Shown here piece after piece: positions 1 to 7,800 of a stretch of DNA of 9,019 nucleotides (positions are counted from its first letter, which is position 1; the number at the start of each line of letters is the position of its first letter). The DNA lies in NCBI GenBank assembly GCA_947057405.1, contig CAMSEJ010000081.1, forward strand, positions 1 to 9,019, written 5' to 3'. Both the position numbers and the translations under genes were made by a program. Origin of the DNA: an uncultured Roseburia sp. GTDB lineage: Bacteria; Bacillota; Clostridia; Lachnospirales; Lachnospiraceae. The notes beneath the pieces were generated by a model. The model made no database searches and was not told the origin of the DNA. It saw only the letters and a list, made by a program, of their open reading frames with translations.

Positions 1-1
1 C

Positions 2-2855
2 GCCGGGCATGGTGAGTGGACATATCATCCATACAAAGCAGCAACATGCGCTGCGGATGGGGAAGGCAATTATGCATATTATGAGTGCGGCAAATGCCAC
101 GGCAGATTCTGGGATATTAGTGATGGAAGTACGAAGCAGTCTGACAAACTGTCTGACGAACAGATCCAAATCCCGGCGCTCACCCATAACTTCTCCATTC
201 CGAAATTTGAATGGGCGGATGGAACAAATACGGCTGCCAAAGTAACCTTCTCCTGCATCAACGGCTGCGGGACGAACATTGTCAAAAATAATGTAACGGT
301 CGGTGAGGCACAGTGGGATGCAAACGCCAGCTGTACGGCTTCCTCTGACATAGAATATGAGGTCAGTGTAAAATTCCATAAATCTTATGTAACCGGCTCA
401 GGTGCAGACGCCGTATACGATGAGGCAGCAGCTTCTGCCCCAGGTTCTAAAGAAGCTTTATACAAAGGCAAACTGACAAAATCCGCAGTAAAAGGCCATG
501 CATTTAAAGCAACTGCAGCCTGGCAGGCTTCAACACGTACCGATACAGAGCATGACATTGCATCAGATCCCGTTGAAGTGGTGCTGAACTGCGAGGATTG
601 TAACGCAATCATCACCATTCCTGCCACCTATGATAAAGAAAAAGACGAGACAACACAAGGCACTGTTACAGCAACAGGCATTGCAGCAAAAGATATTACT
701 ATCACAGACATTACAATTACAGCAGTTACAGATATTAACCGCGGATATGTAGAACCAATCTGTACGGCAGGCGGCACAAGTGTATACGATATATCCGTAA
801 CCTGCACGACAGACGACGGAAAACCTGCAGCAACCTATGACAAAATGGATGTGAATGGGAAGGAAGAGCCTCTGCACGTTACAACGCCGACATCAGCACT
901 GGATCATGCGTATGTAATAACAGATGCCAAAGACGCAAATGGCAACTTAACCAATGTATATTGGGCAAACCAGAGTGCAGATCCGACTAAACCAACGGAT
1001 GTTACCGTCTGCCTGGTATGTAAAAACGATAAACGCCATGCACTGGTTTTAACCGGCAAAGACGAAGGCGTAAGCTTAACGAAATACGAAGACGGTGAAC
1101 CTTATGTCAAAAAAACATGTACCGAAAACGGTACCAATGCGTGGGCAGTTTCTGTGACCCCAGTAGGCAGTAAAACTCCTATCACGGAGCTCACACCGGC
1201 AGCTGAATTAGAAGGCACAGCGACCGCAGAAGAAGATACACCTGTAGGACCGGCACCCGCTGCCCAGAAAATCTATGTAACCAAAAATAATCCGGCAACA
1301 GGCCATACCTATACAAACAAAGGATGGGTTACCGAACCTTATATAAACGGAACCAGCAAAGACATTTTCTATGTTTCCACATGTAACTCTGCGGATTGTG
1401 ACGGAATCGGCGAAGATATCGGTCAGACGATTACAGGAGCCGGGGAAGATGACATTGTTTGGGATAAAACAGAGGTAGCAGAAGGCAAGACAGGCAAAAC
1501 AATCAGAAAAATCAGGGGAACCGTATCCGTTCAGGCTTCAAAAGAACCAACCTGTACCGAAAAAGGTACGGGAACAACAACCGTTACATCCGATATAAAA
1601 ATCAACGGAACGGCACTGCCTGCAATGCAGCCGCTGACAGGCGAGCTTCCGGCGAAAGGCCATGAATGGTCCAAGACAGTGACCTGGAAAGAATGGACAG
1701 ACAACAAAACAACTGCCGATGTAACAATTGGTACGGCTACAACGCCTGTCACTGTCCCGGTATACAAAATTGCTGCGGAACGCGGCTGTACGGTATGTGA
1801 CACCAAAGATGCATGCGAAGGCATCGTAACGGCAGGCGAACCGGTTAAAAACAGCTATGGCAGCTATATTGAAGTAAACGTGACTGCCCACAGGTCTGCG
1901 ACCTGCGAAGAGGCAGGAGAAACCTCCTATCAGGCAAGCTTCTTTGGCAAATCTAACAGCCAGAAAGAAGAAACACCCGTTAAAGTGGGCGCAGCCAGTG
2001 ATAAAACCGCAAGGCCTGCAAAATTAGGCCATGATTTCAGCACAGAGGCAACTATAGACTGGAACGATCCTGAAAACGGATTGCAGGAAGAAAAGCTTTT
2101 GGATGCAAACGGCAATCCGGTAATCAGCGGAAACGGCAACCAGATCTATACCGGGAACTTTACCGTTAAGGCGGTTCGCGAATGCTCCAGATGTAACGGC
2201 ACAGAAGATGTGCCGGTTAATGTGACGACAAAAGGCCAATGCGGCAGTACAGATGAAACGGCAAATACCATTACACATACGGCAGCTATTGACGAAACGT
2301 ATGAGGCAAGCGACGGCAAAACCGTAACCATTAAAGAAGGCGAAGCTATCTGCACGAAGGAATACGCAGAGCATAAAGTAAACCGTATCTCGGCATCTAC
2401 CAGCTCACAGTGTGACGAGCCTTCCTACATTACACATTACCACTGTTCCAACTGCGGAAATAACTACAAGAATGCGCAGGCAATTACTCCGATAGAGGTA
2501 TCCTTTGACATCCAGGGACATCTGTATGGTGAACCGGTATTTGACTGGACGGCAGAGGGACGTTCTGCCAATGCGACCTTTACATGTACCAGATGCTACA
2601 ATGAGGATTCTACGGAGAATGCAAAGGACGCAAAACTGGTTTATACCGCAGAAATCGGACCGCAATACATTGATATACCGTCCAAGTGTACGACATGGGC
2701 ACAGATGGCAGAAAACCAGGGCAAAGACGGACGCGGAACGGCATATTATGCGGTGAATGTCATCTTCACGGAAGACACGCTTCCAAAAGGCCTTACCGAA
2801 TTAAGCTATGAAGATGAATTGGAAGTACGCCTGCCGCTTGGAGGACACAGCTTTA
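2..2855 (+). repeat. Array of about seven diverged Cys/GH protein modules
   Basis: Module boundaries are visible as recurring H-[FYW] landmarks: THNF, GHAF, DHAY, GHTY, GHEW, GHDF, GHLY and GHSF. Each is followed by a strand containing an aromatic W, then a CxxC or near-CxxC pair, then a single Cys in an 'xxCTxxGxxxY' context. The modules are longer and much more diverged than the repeats of the - strand giant. They share the same vocabulary (ATC/PTCTE, CxxC, GH), so the two arrays probably have a common origin. Boundaries are approximate and were set by eye. Confidence 0.65.
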
Positions 2856-3832
2856 AGATGGATACAGCCGACCAAAAGGAAAAATGTGAATATTGCGGTA
2901 CGCTGAAAGAAGAGTCTGTTGAAGTAATTTATAAGACGGACACCGGCATTACACTGCGCACAGATATCTATACCAAAACAACGACGGAAATTACTGCTCC
3001 GCCGGCAGCTCCGAACCAGGGAGCGCTCCAGTTTGACCAATGGAAAGTAAACGGCCAGGCGTTAGAAGCAGGAAAAACGCTTCAGGAAACAATTATCGGT
3101 TTACTTAAAAATGGCGGCACCATTACGGTGACAGCCTGCTACAAGGAGCCGGAAGTAAAGACGGCAACCGTCACGGTAGAATACAGCGGCCTGCCGGAAG
3201 AACTCAAAAAGGATCCGGTAACGGCGACTGTAAATATTGGCAGCACCTATGAAGCGACAGCAGAGGAAGGACCATTGGATACTGTCAATAAGAAATGGTA
3301 TTTCTCACACTGGCTTTCTGTCCAGGAAGATGCAGACGGAACCGATGTGGAAGTGATCTTAGGAACCGGTACAAAATATGATATCTATATCCAGTCTGCA
3401 GCGCCGGTTACGGTTTATGCGGTCTATACGGAAAACAAACCGCAGGAAGCAGCGCCGACGATTGCCATGACAAACCAGTACCGCTCTGTGGTAGAGGGCA
3501 AGAACAGGGTTTCCTTTACGGCTACAATGAATATTCCGGAAGGGTATACAATGGTTGAAAGCGGAATCCTTTATACGACAAACGCAGCCCTTGCAACCAA
3601 AGAGCAAATGGTATTAGGAACTACAGGCGTAGCCAAGAGCATGATGAACGGTACAAAAGCCAATACATTTACGGCAAATGTCAGCGATCCGAACCGGGTT
3701 GTATATGCACGCGGCTACCTGCGCTACAAGAACAATGCAACAAATGTAGAAGAAGTGATTTACGCAGAAAACATTGCATCCGGGTCTTATAACAGCCTTC
3801 CGGATCTGGCAGTGTCTGCGCAGGCAAAATAA
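2..3832 (+). CDS. Giant Cys/GH-module repeat surface protein, N-terminus missing
   Basis: The frame is open from the first full codon at base 2 to TAA at 3830-3832, giving 1276 visible residues. The true start, signal peptide and any N-terminal anchor lie off the left edge. The ATG at 578 is internal, because clear repeat modules continue upstream of it. About seven modules of roughly 100-190 residues run to about 2855. Each has a GH-[FYW] landmark, a Trp-containing strand, a Cys pair (CEDC, CLVC, CSRC, CTRC) and a later Cys in a context such as PTCTEKG. Two domains follow (about 2910-3447) with 'FDQWKVNG...AGKTL...ITVTACY' and 'FSHWLS...TVYAVY' patterns, like Listeria-Bacteroides (InlB B / Flg_new) repeats. 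The C-terminal domain (about 3452-3829) carries 'VSFTAT', 'SGILYTT' and 'VYARGYLRY' and is homologous to the end of the - strand giant. No LPXTG or C-terminal membrane helix is present. Probably secreted or surface-attached; no enzymatic motif seen. Confidence 0.88.
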   Translation, partial: AGHGEWTYHPYKAATCAADGEGNYAYYECGKCHGRFWDISDGSTKQSDKLSDEQIQIPALTHNFSIPKFEWADGTNTAAKVTFSCINGCGTNIVKNNVTVGEAQWDANASCTASSDIEYEVSVKFHKSYVTGSGADAVYDEAAASAPGSKEALYKGKLTKSAVKGHAFKATAAWQASTRTDTEHDIASDPVEVVLNCEDCNAIITIPATYDKEKDETTQGTVTATGIAAKDITITDITITAVTDINRGYVEPICTAGGTSVYDISVTCTTDDGKPAATYDKMDVNGKEEPLHVTTPTSALDHAYVITDAKDANGNLTNVYWANQSADPTKPTDVTVCLVCKNDKRHALVLTGKDEGVSLTKYEDGEPYVKKTCTENGTNAWAVSVTPVGSKTPITELTPAAELEGTATAEEDTPVGPAPAAQKIYVTKNNPATGHTYTNKGWVTEPYINGTSKDIFYVSTCNSADCDGIGEDIGQTITGAGEDDIVWDKTEVAEGKTGKTIRKIRGTVSVQASKEPTCTEKGTGTTTVTSDIKINGTALPAMQPLTGELPAKGHEWSKTVTWKEWTDNKTTADVTIGTATTPVTVPVYKIAAERGCTVCDTKDACEGIVTAGEPVKNSYGSYIEVNVTAHRSATCEEAGETSYQASFFGKSNSQKEETPVKVGAASDKTARPAKLGHDFSTEATIDWNDPENGLQEEKLLDANGNPVISGNGNQIYTGNFTVKAVRECSRCNGTEDVPVNVTTKGQCGSTDETANTITHTAAIDETYEASDGKTVTIKEGEAICTKEYAEHKVNRISASTSSQCDEPSYITHYHCSNCGNNYKNAQAITPIEVSFDIQGHLYGEPVFDWTAEGRSANATFTCTRCYNEDSTENAKDAKLVYTAEIGPQYIDIPSKCTTWAQMAENQGKDGRGTAYYAVNVIFTEDTLPKGLTELSYEDELEVRLPLGGHSFKMDTADQKEKCEYCGTLKEESVEVIYKTDTGITLRTDIYTKTTTEITAPPAAPNQGALQFDQWKVNGQALEAGKTLQETIIGLLKNGGTITVTACYKEPEVKTATVTVEYSGLPEELKKDPVTATVNIGSTYEATAEEGPLDTVNKKWYFSHWLSVQEDADGTDVEVILGTGTKYDIYIQSAAPVTVYAVYTENKPQEAAPTIAMTNQYRSVVEGKNRVSFTATMNIPEGYTMVESGILYTTNAALATKEQMVLGTTGVAKSMMNGTKANTFTANVSDPNRVVYARGYLRYKNNATNVEEVIYAENIASGSYNSLPDLAVSAQAK

Positions 3833-3847
3833 GATTCCCCTGCTTGG

Positions 3848-3854
3848 AAAGGAG
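3848..3854 (+). promoter_or_regulatory. Ribosome binding site deciding a TTG start
   Basis: AAAGGAG lies 10 nt before the TTG at 3865. It is the only good SD in the 32-nt gap after the giant gene. The ATG at 3855-3857 directly abuts the SD and opens only a seven-residue frame, so TTG is the better start. Confidence 0.75.
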
Positions 3855-3864
3855 ATGAATCAAG

Positions 3865-3993
3865 TTGAAACAGTATAACGTTACGGAAAAATATGAAACC
3901 CCTTGTATGGAAGTGGATTATTTTGAGGTGCAGGATGTCATTTTAACGAGCGATCCGGATATTGGCGAAAATCCGGATGTGCCGGAGCTGTAA
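3865..3993 (+). CDS. Micro-protein (42 aa), Y-x-T-P...F-E-x-x-D-[VI]-I family
   Basis: The TTG start at 3865 follows a strong SD and the TAA is at 3991-3993. The product begins MKQYNVTEKYETPCMEVDYF and ends in an acidic, Pro-rich tail (about residues 30-42). There is no signal peptide or membrane segment, and a single Cys at residue 14. It starts 32 nt after the giant gene stop and 37 nt before the main terminator, so it is most likely the last gene of that transcript. Its core (residues 10-29) aligns without gaps to residues 4-23 of the opposing micro-protein at 4134-4241, with 9 of 20 identical: Y, T, P, E, F, E, D, I and S. From memory, short 'YxxPxxEVxxF...DVI' hypothetical proteins are frequent in Clostridia, but I know no assigned function. 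The unusual start codon and small size explain why gene callers could miss it. Confidence 0.75.
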   Translation: MKQYNVTEKYETPCMEVDYFEVQDVILTSDPDIGENPDVPEL

Positions 3994-4030
3994 AAAACAC
4001 CCTGCCCTGTAAGGGACAGTAAGACATGTA

Positions 4031-4074
4031 AAACCCCCTGTGCAATGTATCAAAACACTGCACAGGGGGTTTTT
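4031..4074. terminator. Strong hairpin terminator shared by convergent units
   Basis: A perfect 14-bp inverted repeat has arms 4031-4044 and 4059-4072, core CCCCCTGTGCA / TGCACAGGGGG, and a 14-nt loop (4045-4058). On the + strand it runs into TTTTT (4070-4074). On the - strand it ends in TTTT (complement of 4030-4033). It sits between the two micro-genes, so it can end both converging transcripts. The + direction has the better T-tract. Confidence 0.88.
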
Positions 4075-4084
4075 ATGCCGGAAT

Positions 4085-4114
4085 GCCGTTTGCTTATACT
4101 ATACGCCAAACGGC
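4085..4114. other. Small inverted repeat after the - strand micro-gene
   Basis: GCCGTTTG (4085-4092) and CAAACGGC (4107-4114) form a perfect 8-bp stem with a 14-nt loop. It lies about 20 nt past the - strand micro-gene stop. No T-run follows on either strand, so it is not a standard terminator. It may be a 3' RNA stabilising hairpin next to the main terminator, or chance. Confidence 0.4.
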
Positions 4115-4133
4115 TCCTCCGGCGGCTGAACGA

Positions 4134-4241
4134 TTAATCCTCCAAATCGTCTCCGCCTAAATCAATTGGCGGGCTGTCTGTGATAATATCTTCGTTTTCA
4201 AACATGGTAATTTCCAATTCCGGTGTTTTATATTGTGCCAT
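4134..4241 (-). CDS. Micro-protein (35 aa), homolog of the opposing micro-protein
   Basis: The ATG at 4239-4241 is preceded by a strong SD and the TAA is at 4134-4136. The product begins MAQYKTPELEITMFENEDII and ends 'IDLGGDDLED', strongly acidic, with no Cys, signal peptide or membrane segment. It starts 29 nt after the lipoprotein stop, so it should be translated from the same message. It shares the pattern Y-x-T-P-x-[ML]-E-[VI]-x-x-F-E-x-[QE]-D-[VI]-I-x-x-S with the micro-protein at 3865-3993. Two related reading frames in equivalent places, each with a strong SD, argue that both are real genes. Function unknown. A toxin, a modified-peptide precursor or an adaptor for the surface proteins cannot be told apart here; no maturation enzyme or immunity gene is visible. 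Confidence 0.78.
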   Translation of the reverse strand: MAQYKTPELEITMFENEDIITDSPPIDLGGDDLED

Positions 4242-4249
4242 ATTTGCGT

Positions 4250-4257
4250 TCACCTCC
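4250..4257 (-). promoter_or_regulatory. Ribosome binding site of the - strand micro-gene
   Basis: On the - strand this reads GGAGGTGA, 8 nt before the ATG. It is near-ideal and the strongest SD in the window, which suggests efficient translation of a very small product. Confidence 0.85.
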
Positions 4258-4270
4258 ATATTTATGTGAA

Positions 4271-4771
4271 TTATTCAAGGTTTTCTGCAACAACTACTTC
4301 CAGGGCAGCTACGGTTTTGCCACCTGCAGTGTCCTCATTGACGATCCCGGTTATCCGGACAGGGGTGTTTTCCGCAATGCTTTCCGGAAGATACTTGAGC
4401 ATCAGACAGCCTTCTACGCTGTTTTGTCCTGCTTCCTTTGCCAGGTATGCATTCTGCTTGTTTTTTACATATACCCCTTCCAACTGATATATTTTGCCGG
4501 AATACTGGTTCGTATGCGCCATCAGCTCTGTGACAGTGGAATCGTAATCGCTGTCTGATACCACATGGATATCCTCTTTAATTGCTTCAAGCAGCTCCTC
4601 GTCGGAAGCATCTGCATCTAATAACGGCTTTTGGCTGCTCTCTTCCTGCTGCATGCCCGTTTCCGTAGACGGTAAATCCTGCGTTTTGGGGTTGTTCGTG
4701 CTGCCATTGCAGGCAGACACCGAAATGCCAATGACGGCACACAGTGTGAATGTTAAAAATTTTTTAAACAT
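4271..4771 (-). CDS. Small lipoprotein with OB-fold-like C-terminal domain
   Basis: The ATG at 4769-4771 gives 166 residues, with the stop TAA at 4271-4273. An in-frame TTG at 4790-4792 would add seven residues but lacks an SD, so ATG is preferred. Residues 1-21 form a lipoprotein signal: MFKK, a hydrophobic stretch, then the lipobox SVSAC with Cys21 as the expected lipidated residue. A Ser/Thr/Gln/Glu-rich linker runs to about residue 55. The rest contains 'VVSDSDYDSTVTELM', 'YSGKIYQLEGVYV' and 'NTPVRITGIVNED', ending 'AALEVVVAENLE'. This layout resembles the C-terminal domain of the YcgQ/TIGR03943 (DUF1980) permease-associated family, with an OB-like beta pattern. That match is from memory and unproven. 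The product should sit on the outer face of the membrane. It lies 79 nt after the giant gene stop, with a hairpin between, and 29 nt before the micro-gene. Confidence 0.85.
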   Translation of the reverse strand: MFKKFLTFTLCAVIGISVSACNGSTNNPKTQDLPSTETGMQQEESSQKPLLDADASDEELLEAIKEDIHVVSDSDYDSTVTELMAHTNQYSGKIYQLEGVYVKNKQNAYLAKEAGQNSVEGCLMLKYLPESIAENTPVRITGIVNEDTAGGKTVAALEVVVAENLE

Positions 4772-4783
4772 AGCTGCATGTTT

Positions 4784-4790
4784 CCCTTTC
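4784..4790 (-). promoter_or_regulatory. Likely ribosome binding site of the lipoprotein
   Basis: GAAAGGG on the - strand ends 12 nt before the ATG at 4771. The spacing is a little long and the match only moderate. It supports the ATG start over the TTG at 4792, which the SD itself overlaps. Confidence 0.5.
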
Positions 4791-4839
4791 AAAAATACGG
4801 CGTCCCCCGCAGCAGAGACTGCAGGGATACGGCCTTTTT
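4791..4839. terminator. Imperfect hairpin between giant gene and lipoprotein
   Basis: The arms are around GGCGTCCCCCGCAG (4799-4812) and CTGCAGGGATACGGCC (4819-4834), with a six-base loop and several mismatches. The flanks are A5 (4791-4795, read as TTTTT on the - strand) and T5 (4835-4839). On the - strand it follows the giant gene stop directly and ends GTATTTTT, as an intrinsic terminator would. Only about 20 nt separate the T-run from the lipoprotein start, leaving no room for a separate promoter after it. It is therefore probably a leaky terminator or an RNA-processing hairpin that lowers expression of the two downstream genes. Confidence 0.5.
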
Positions 4840-4850
4840 ATTGGTTGTTC

Positions 4851-7800
4851 TTATTTGCTCAGCTCCTGGAAACTGGTTGTAATTGCCGGTCCATAGTAAA
4901 CTTTTTCTGCTCCGTCTTCCCGGACAATGACATAACCCCTTGCATAAAGCTTCCTGGTTGTAGCAGTACCGACATTCAGGTCAAAATAAATTGTATTGCT
5001 GGTATTGCTTTCCGTATATTTATCTTTTACATACGTACAGGAACTTCCTATTTTGAGGTCATCTTCCAGACCGGCGCCTGCCGGAGTGTACTGTGAGCTT
5101 GTAATATAAAGGATACCCTTCTTAACGATCGGTGCATGTTCCGGGAAATCTACTACGGTAGCAGTAAAACGAACATTATTCTTTGTTCCGTCTACATGTG
5201 CGCTTGCCGTTGTTTCCGCCGGTATTTTTTCACACCGGCTGCAGACTCCGTTTACAAAATCATGTCCAAGGGCCACCTCTCCTAAGTATCCCAGATCTTC
5301 GCCTGCAAAATCCGGATTTTTCTGACCGCAGTTTTTGCATATCTGCGCGGTCCTTCCGTTTTCGGTACAGGTCGGGTCAACGAAGGACTCTTCCCAGTCA
5401 TGCTTGCCGGTTGCCGGTATTTCACGATGTCCCATTTCGGCATCACATACGGAACATTTCTGAACCTCGGATCCCGCTTTGTTGCATACGGCCGGAGTTT
5501 CTACTTCCCATGCGCCGGCAGTATGGCCGGTTTTGGGGATTACGGTCGGTTTTTCAAATACATTGTCGCAATCTTTGTTCCCGCATTTTTTGCCTTCGGT
5601 CATGCCGTCTTCCGTACAGGTTGCGGCTTTTCCGGGCGTAATGGCAGGCTCTGTAATTTTCCCGCATTTTTCACAGTGTTTGTACCCGTCTGCAATAAAC
5701 AGGATTTCTATTTCCGTACACTTGGTGCATTCCCGTATTACCGCGGTTCCTTCCTCGTTCATTTTGTCTTCCGACCAGCTGTGAGCGGCAGGAATTACGG
5801 CATAGTCGTATTTTCCGCAGCCGGAGCAGGTACGGTATTTCAGTCCGTCTTCCGTACAGGTCGCGGGTTTTGTCTCTGAGAATCTACTATACGTATGATT
5901 ATCGGGATCAATCGGCGTTTCCGTTGGCTTTGCAACGACTTCGCCGCATTTGGAACAGGTCTTGCCTTCTGTTTTTCCCGGCTTTGAGCAGGTTGCTGCT
6001 TCTGCAGGCGTTACCTTTAAGGTATGGCCTGTCGGCGGATCCAATTCATCCATAACTTCCGTGCTGATGATTTCATTACAGGCAGTACATTTGGTGACAT
6101 ATTTTCCTGCTTCGGTACAGGTAGCATCTTTGTATTCACTTACGGTTGTATGGGTCAGCTTGTAGTCAATAACTTCTTTTTTCACATCGTTGCATCTGGA
6201 ACAGGTAGACTCTTTTTCGCCGTTCTGTTTTTTGGAACAGTCAGCAGCTTTTGTAATAGTTGGAGTTCCATAGTTATGTCCCAGTGCTTCCCCTGTTTCC
6301 GTAACAGGACCGTCTGCCTGCCCGCAGGTAGTGCAGATTCTGCCCGTCCGTTTGGGATGCGTGCAGTCTGCTTCGGTGGTCTGTTCCACGAAGTTATGGT
6401 TGCCGGTTGCATTGATTGGTTCGGTATAGGATTTCTTAGTTATCGTACCATCTGCACCTATCAGGCAGCGGTCGTTTGTACAGGTAAAGGTCCGGACGCC
6501 GTCTTTCCCGCAAGTAGCCGGTGTAGTGATTGCGCCATTATTATACTTATGGTCGGTAGCCGGAATTTCTTCTTTTACTTCTTTGCTACAGGTTGCACAG
6601 GTCGTTTTCCGCTCGCCTTTTTTCTCACAGCTTGCTGCTGTAATAACAATCCATTCTCCCGGCGTATGCTTGGCATCAATCTTCTCATACGAAGCATCCT
6701 TGCACAAAGAGCAGGTCTTTTTTACAATTGCCTGTACCATAGGTGTTGCAGAACAATCCGAAGGCTTTATTGTTACGATATCGCCTTCGCTATAAACATG
6801 GCCGTTGGGATCTACCGGAATTGTTGACGGACCGGTGCCGTTTTCATACCGTTTGCACCCATCGCACTGTTTGTAAGCGGTTGTTCCCGTTTTCTGGCAG
6901 GTTGCGGGTACTTCTTCATGCAGCTTGTAATCGTGCCTGCCGGTCGCAGGATCAAGTGAACCAAGATCATGGCTCTCTAAAACAGTATTACATGCATCGC
7001 ATTTTTTTACTTCTTTGCCGTTTTCCGAGCAGGTCGCTTCCAGATAGTCTGTTCTGACATCTGTATGTGCTGCCGGAATGGTTCTTACTTCGTTCAGGTC
7101 ACAGCCGTCCCGGCCGCAGGTAACCCGCTCGCTGCCGTCTGTCGTACAGGTAGCTGCTTTGATGGGGGTTTTCTGTTCCTGATGGCCCAAAGGATTCCCG
7201 CTTGTGATAACATCTCCGTCTGCTTCTCCGCAAACCGTACAGATTCTGCCGGTACGTTCCGGATGGGTACAGTCGGCCTTTGTCGTTTTTTCTTCAAAGT
7301 TATGTTCTCCGTTTTTGGGAATGGCTTCTGTGCGGGTAGCCGCGCTGTCATTTTCACCGGAATCACACCCAGTTCTCTGGCAGGTAAAGGTTTTTACGCC
7401 GTCTTTTCCGCAGTTCGCGGGCGTTGTAACTTCACCTTCATTCCATTCGTGTCCCAGAGCCTTGACGATTTCTGTCTTTGACGTACCGCATTCCCCGCAG
7501 AGAAATACATCTTTACCTTCCTTGACACAGGTAGGAGCGACGCTTGCAGAATTATTTTTTTCCCACTGATGCGCCACTTCACTGGACACATATTTGGAAT
7601 CGCCGCATCTGGAACATGTTTGTTTGTTGATTCCCGGTGTTTCACAGGTTGCGGGTTTTAAAACCGTAGACGCGTAACTGTGATTTGTCGGGTCTACTTC
7701 ACCGACTTCTACCGGAGCTTTTAATACAAACTCGCATACAGAGCAGTCTTCCCCCTCTGATTTTCCACGTTCCGTACAGGTTGCCGGAACGGCAGGGATT

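Noticed and set aside
578..580. ATG as the start of the + strand giant
   Set aside because: The frame is open to base 2 and encodes complete Cys/GH modules upstream; the gene is truncated by the edge, not started here.
3700..3832. LPXTG-type cell wall sorting signal at the end of either giant
   Set aside because: Neither C-terminus has LPXTG, a hydrophobic helix or a basic tail; both end in the shared beta-type domain.
3855..3878. Seven-residue ATG frame just after the SD at 3848-3854
   Set aside because: The ATG abuts the SD, too close for initiation, and the peptide is trivial. The TTG frame has correct spacing and a homolog.
4134..4241. Double-glycine bacteriocin or toxin-antitoxin pair reading of the micro-genes
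   Set aside because: The GG in 'DLGGDDLED' is near the C-terminus, not at a leader junction. No transporter, immunity or antitoxin gene is present, and the two peptides are homologs on opposite strands.
6024..6827. 267-codon + strand open frame opposite the giant gene
   Set aside because: It is antisense to the Cys-rich repeats, which rarely create stops on the other strand. Its composition (Phe, Cys, Arg-rich) is that of a shadow frame and no SD was seen. The same holds for other long antisense frames in both giant genes.
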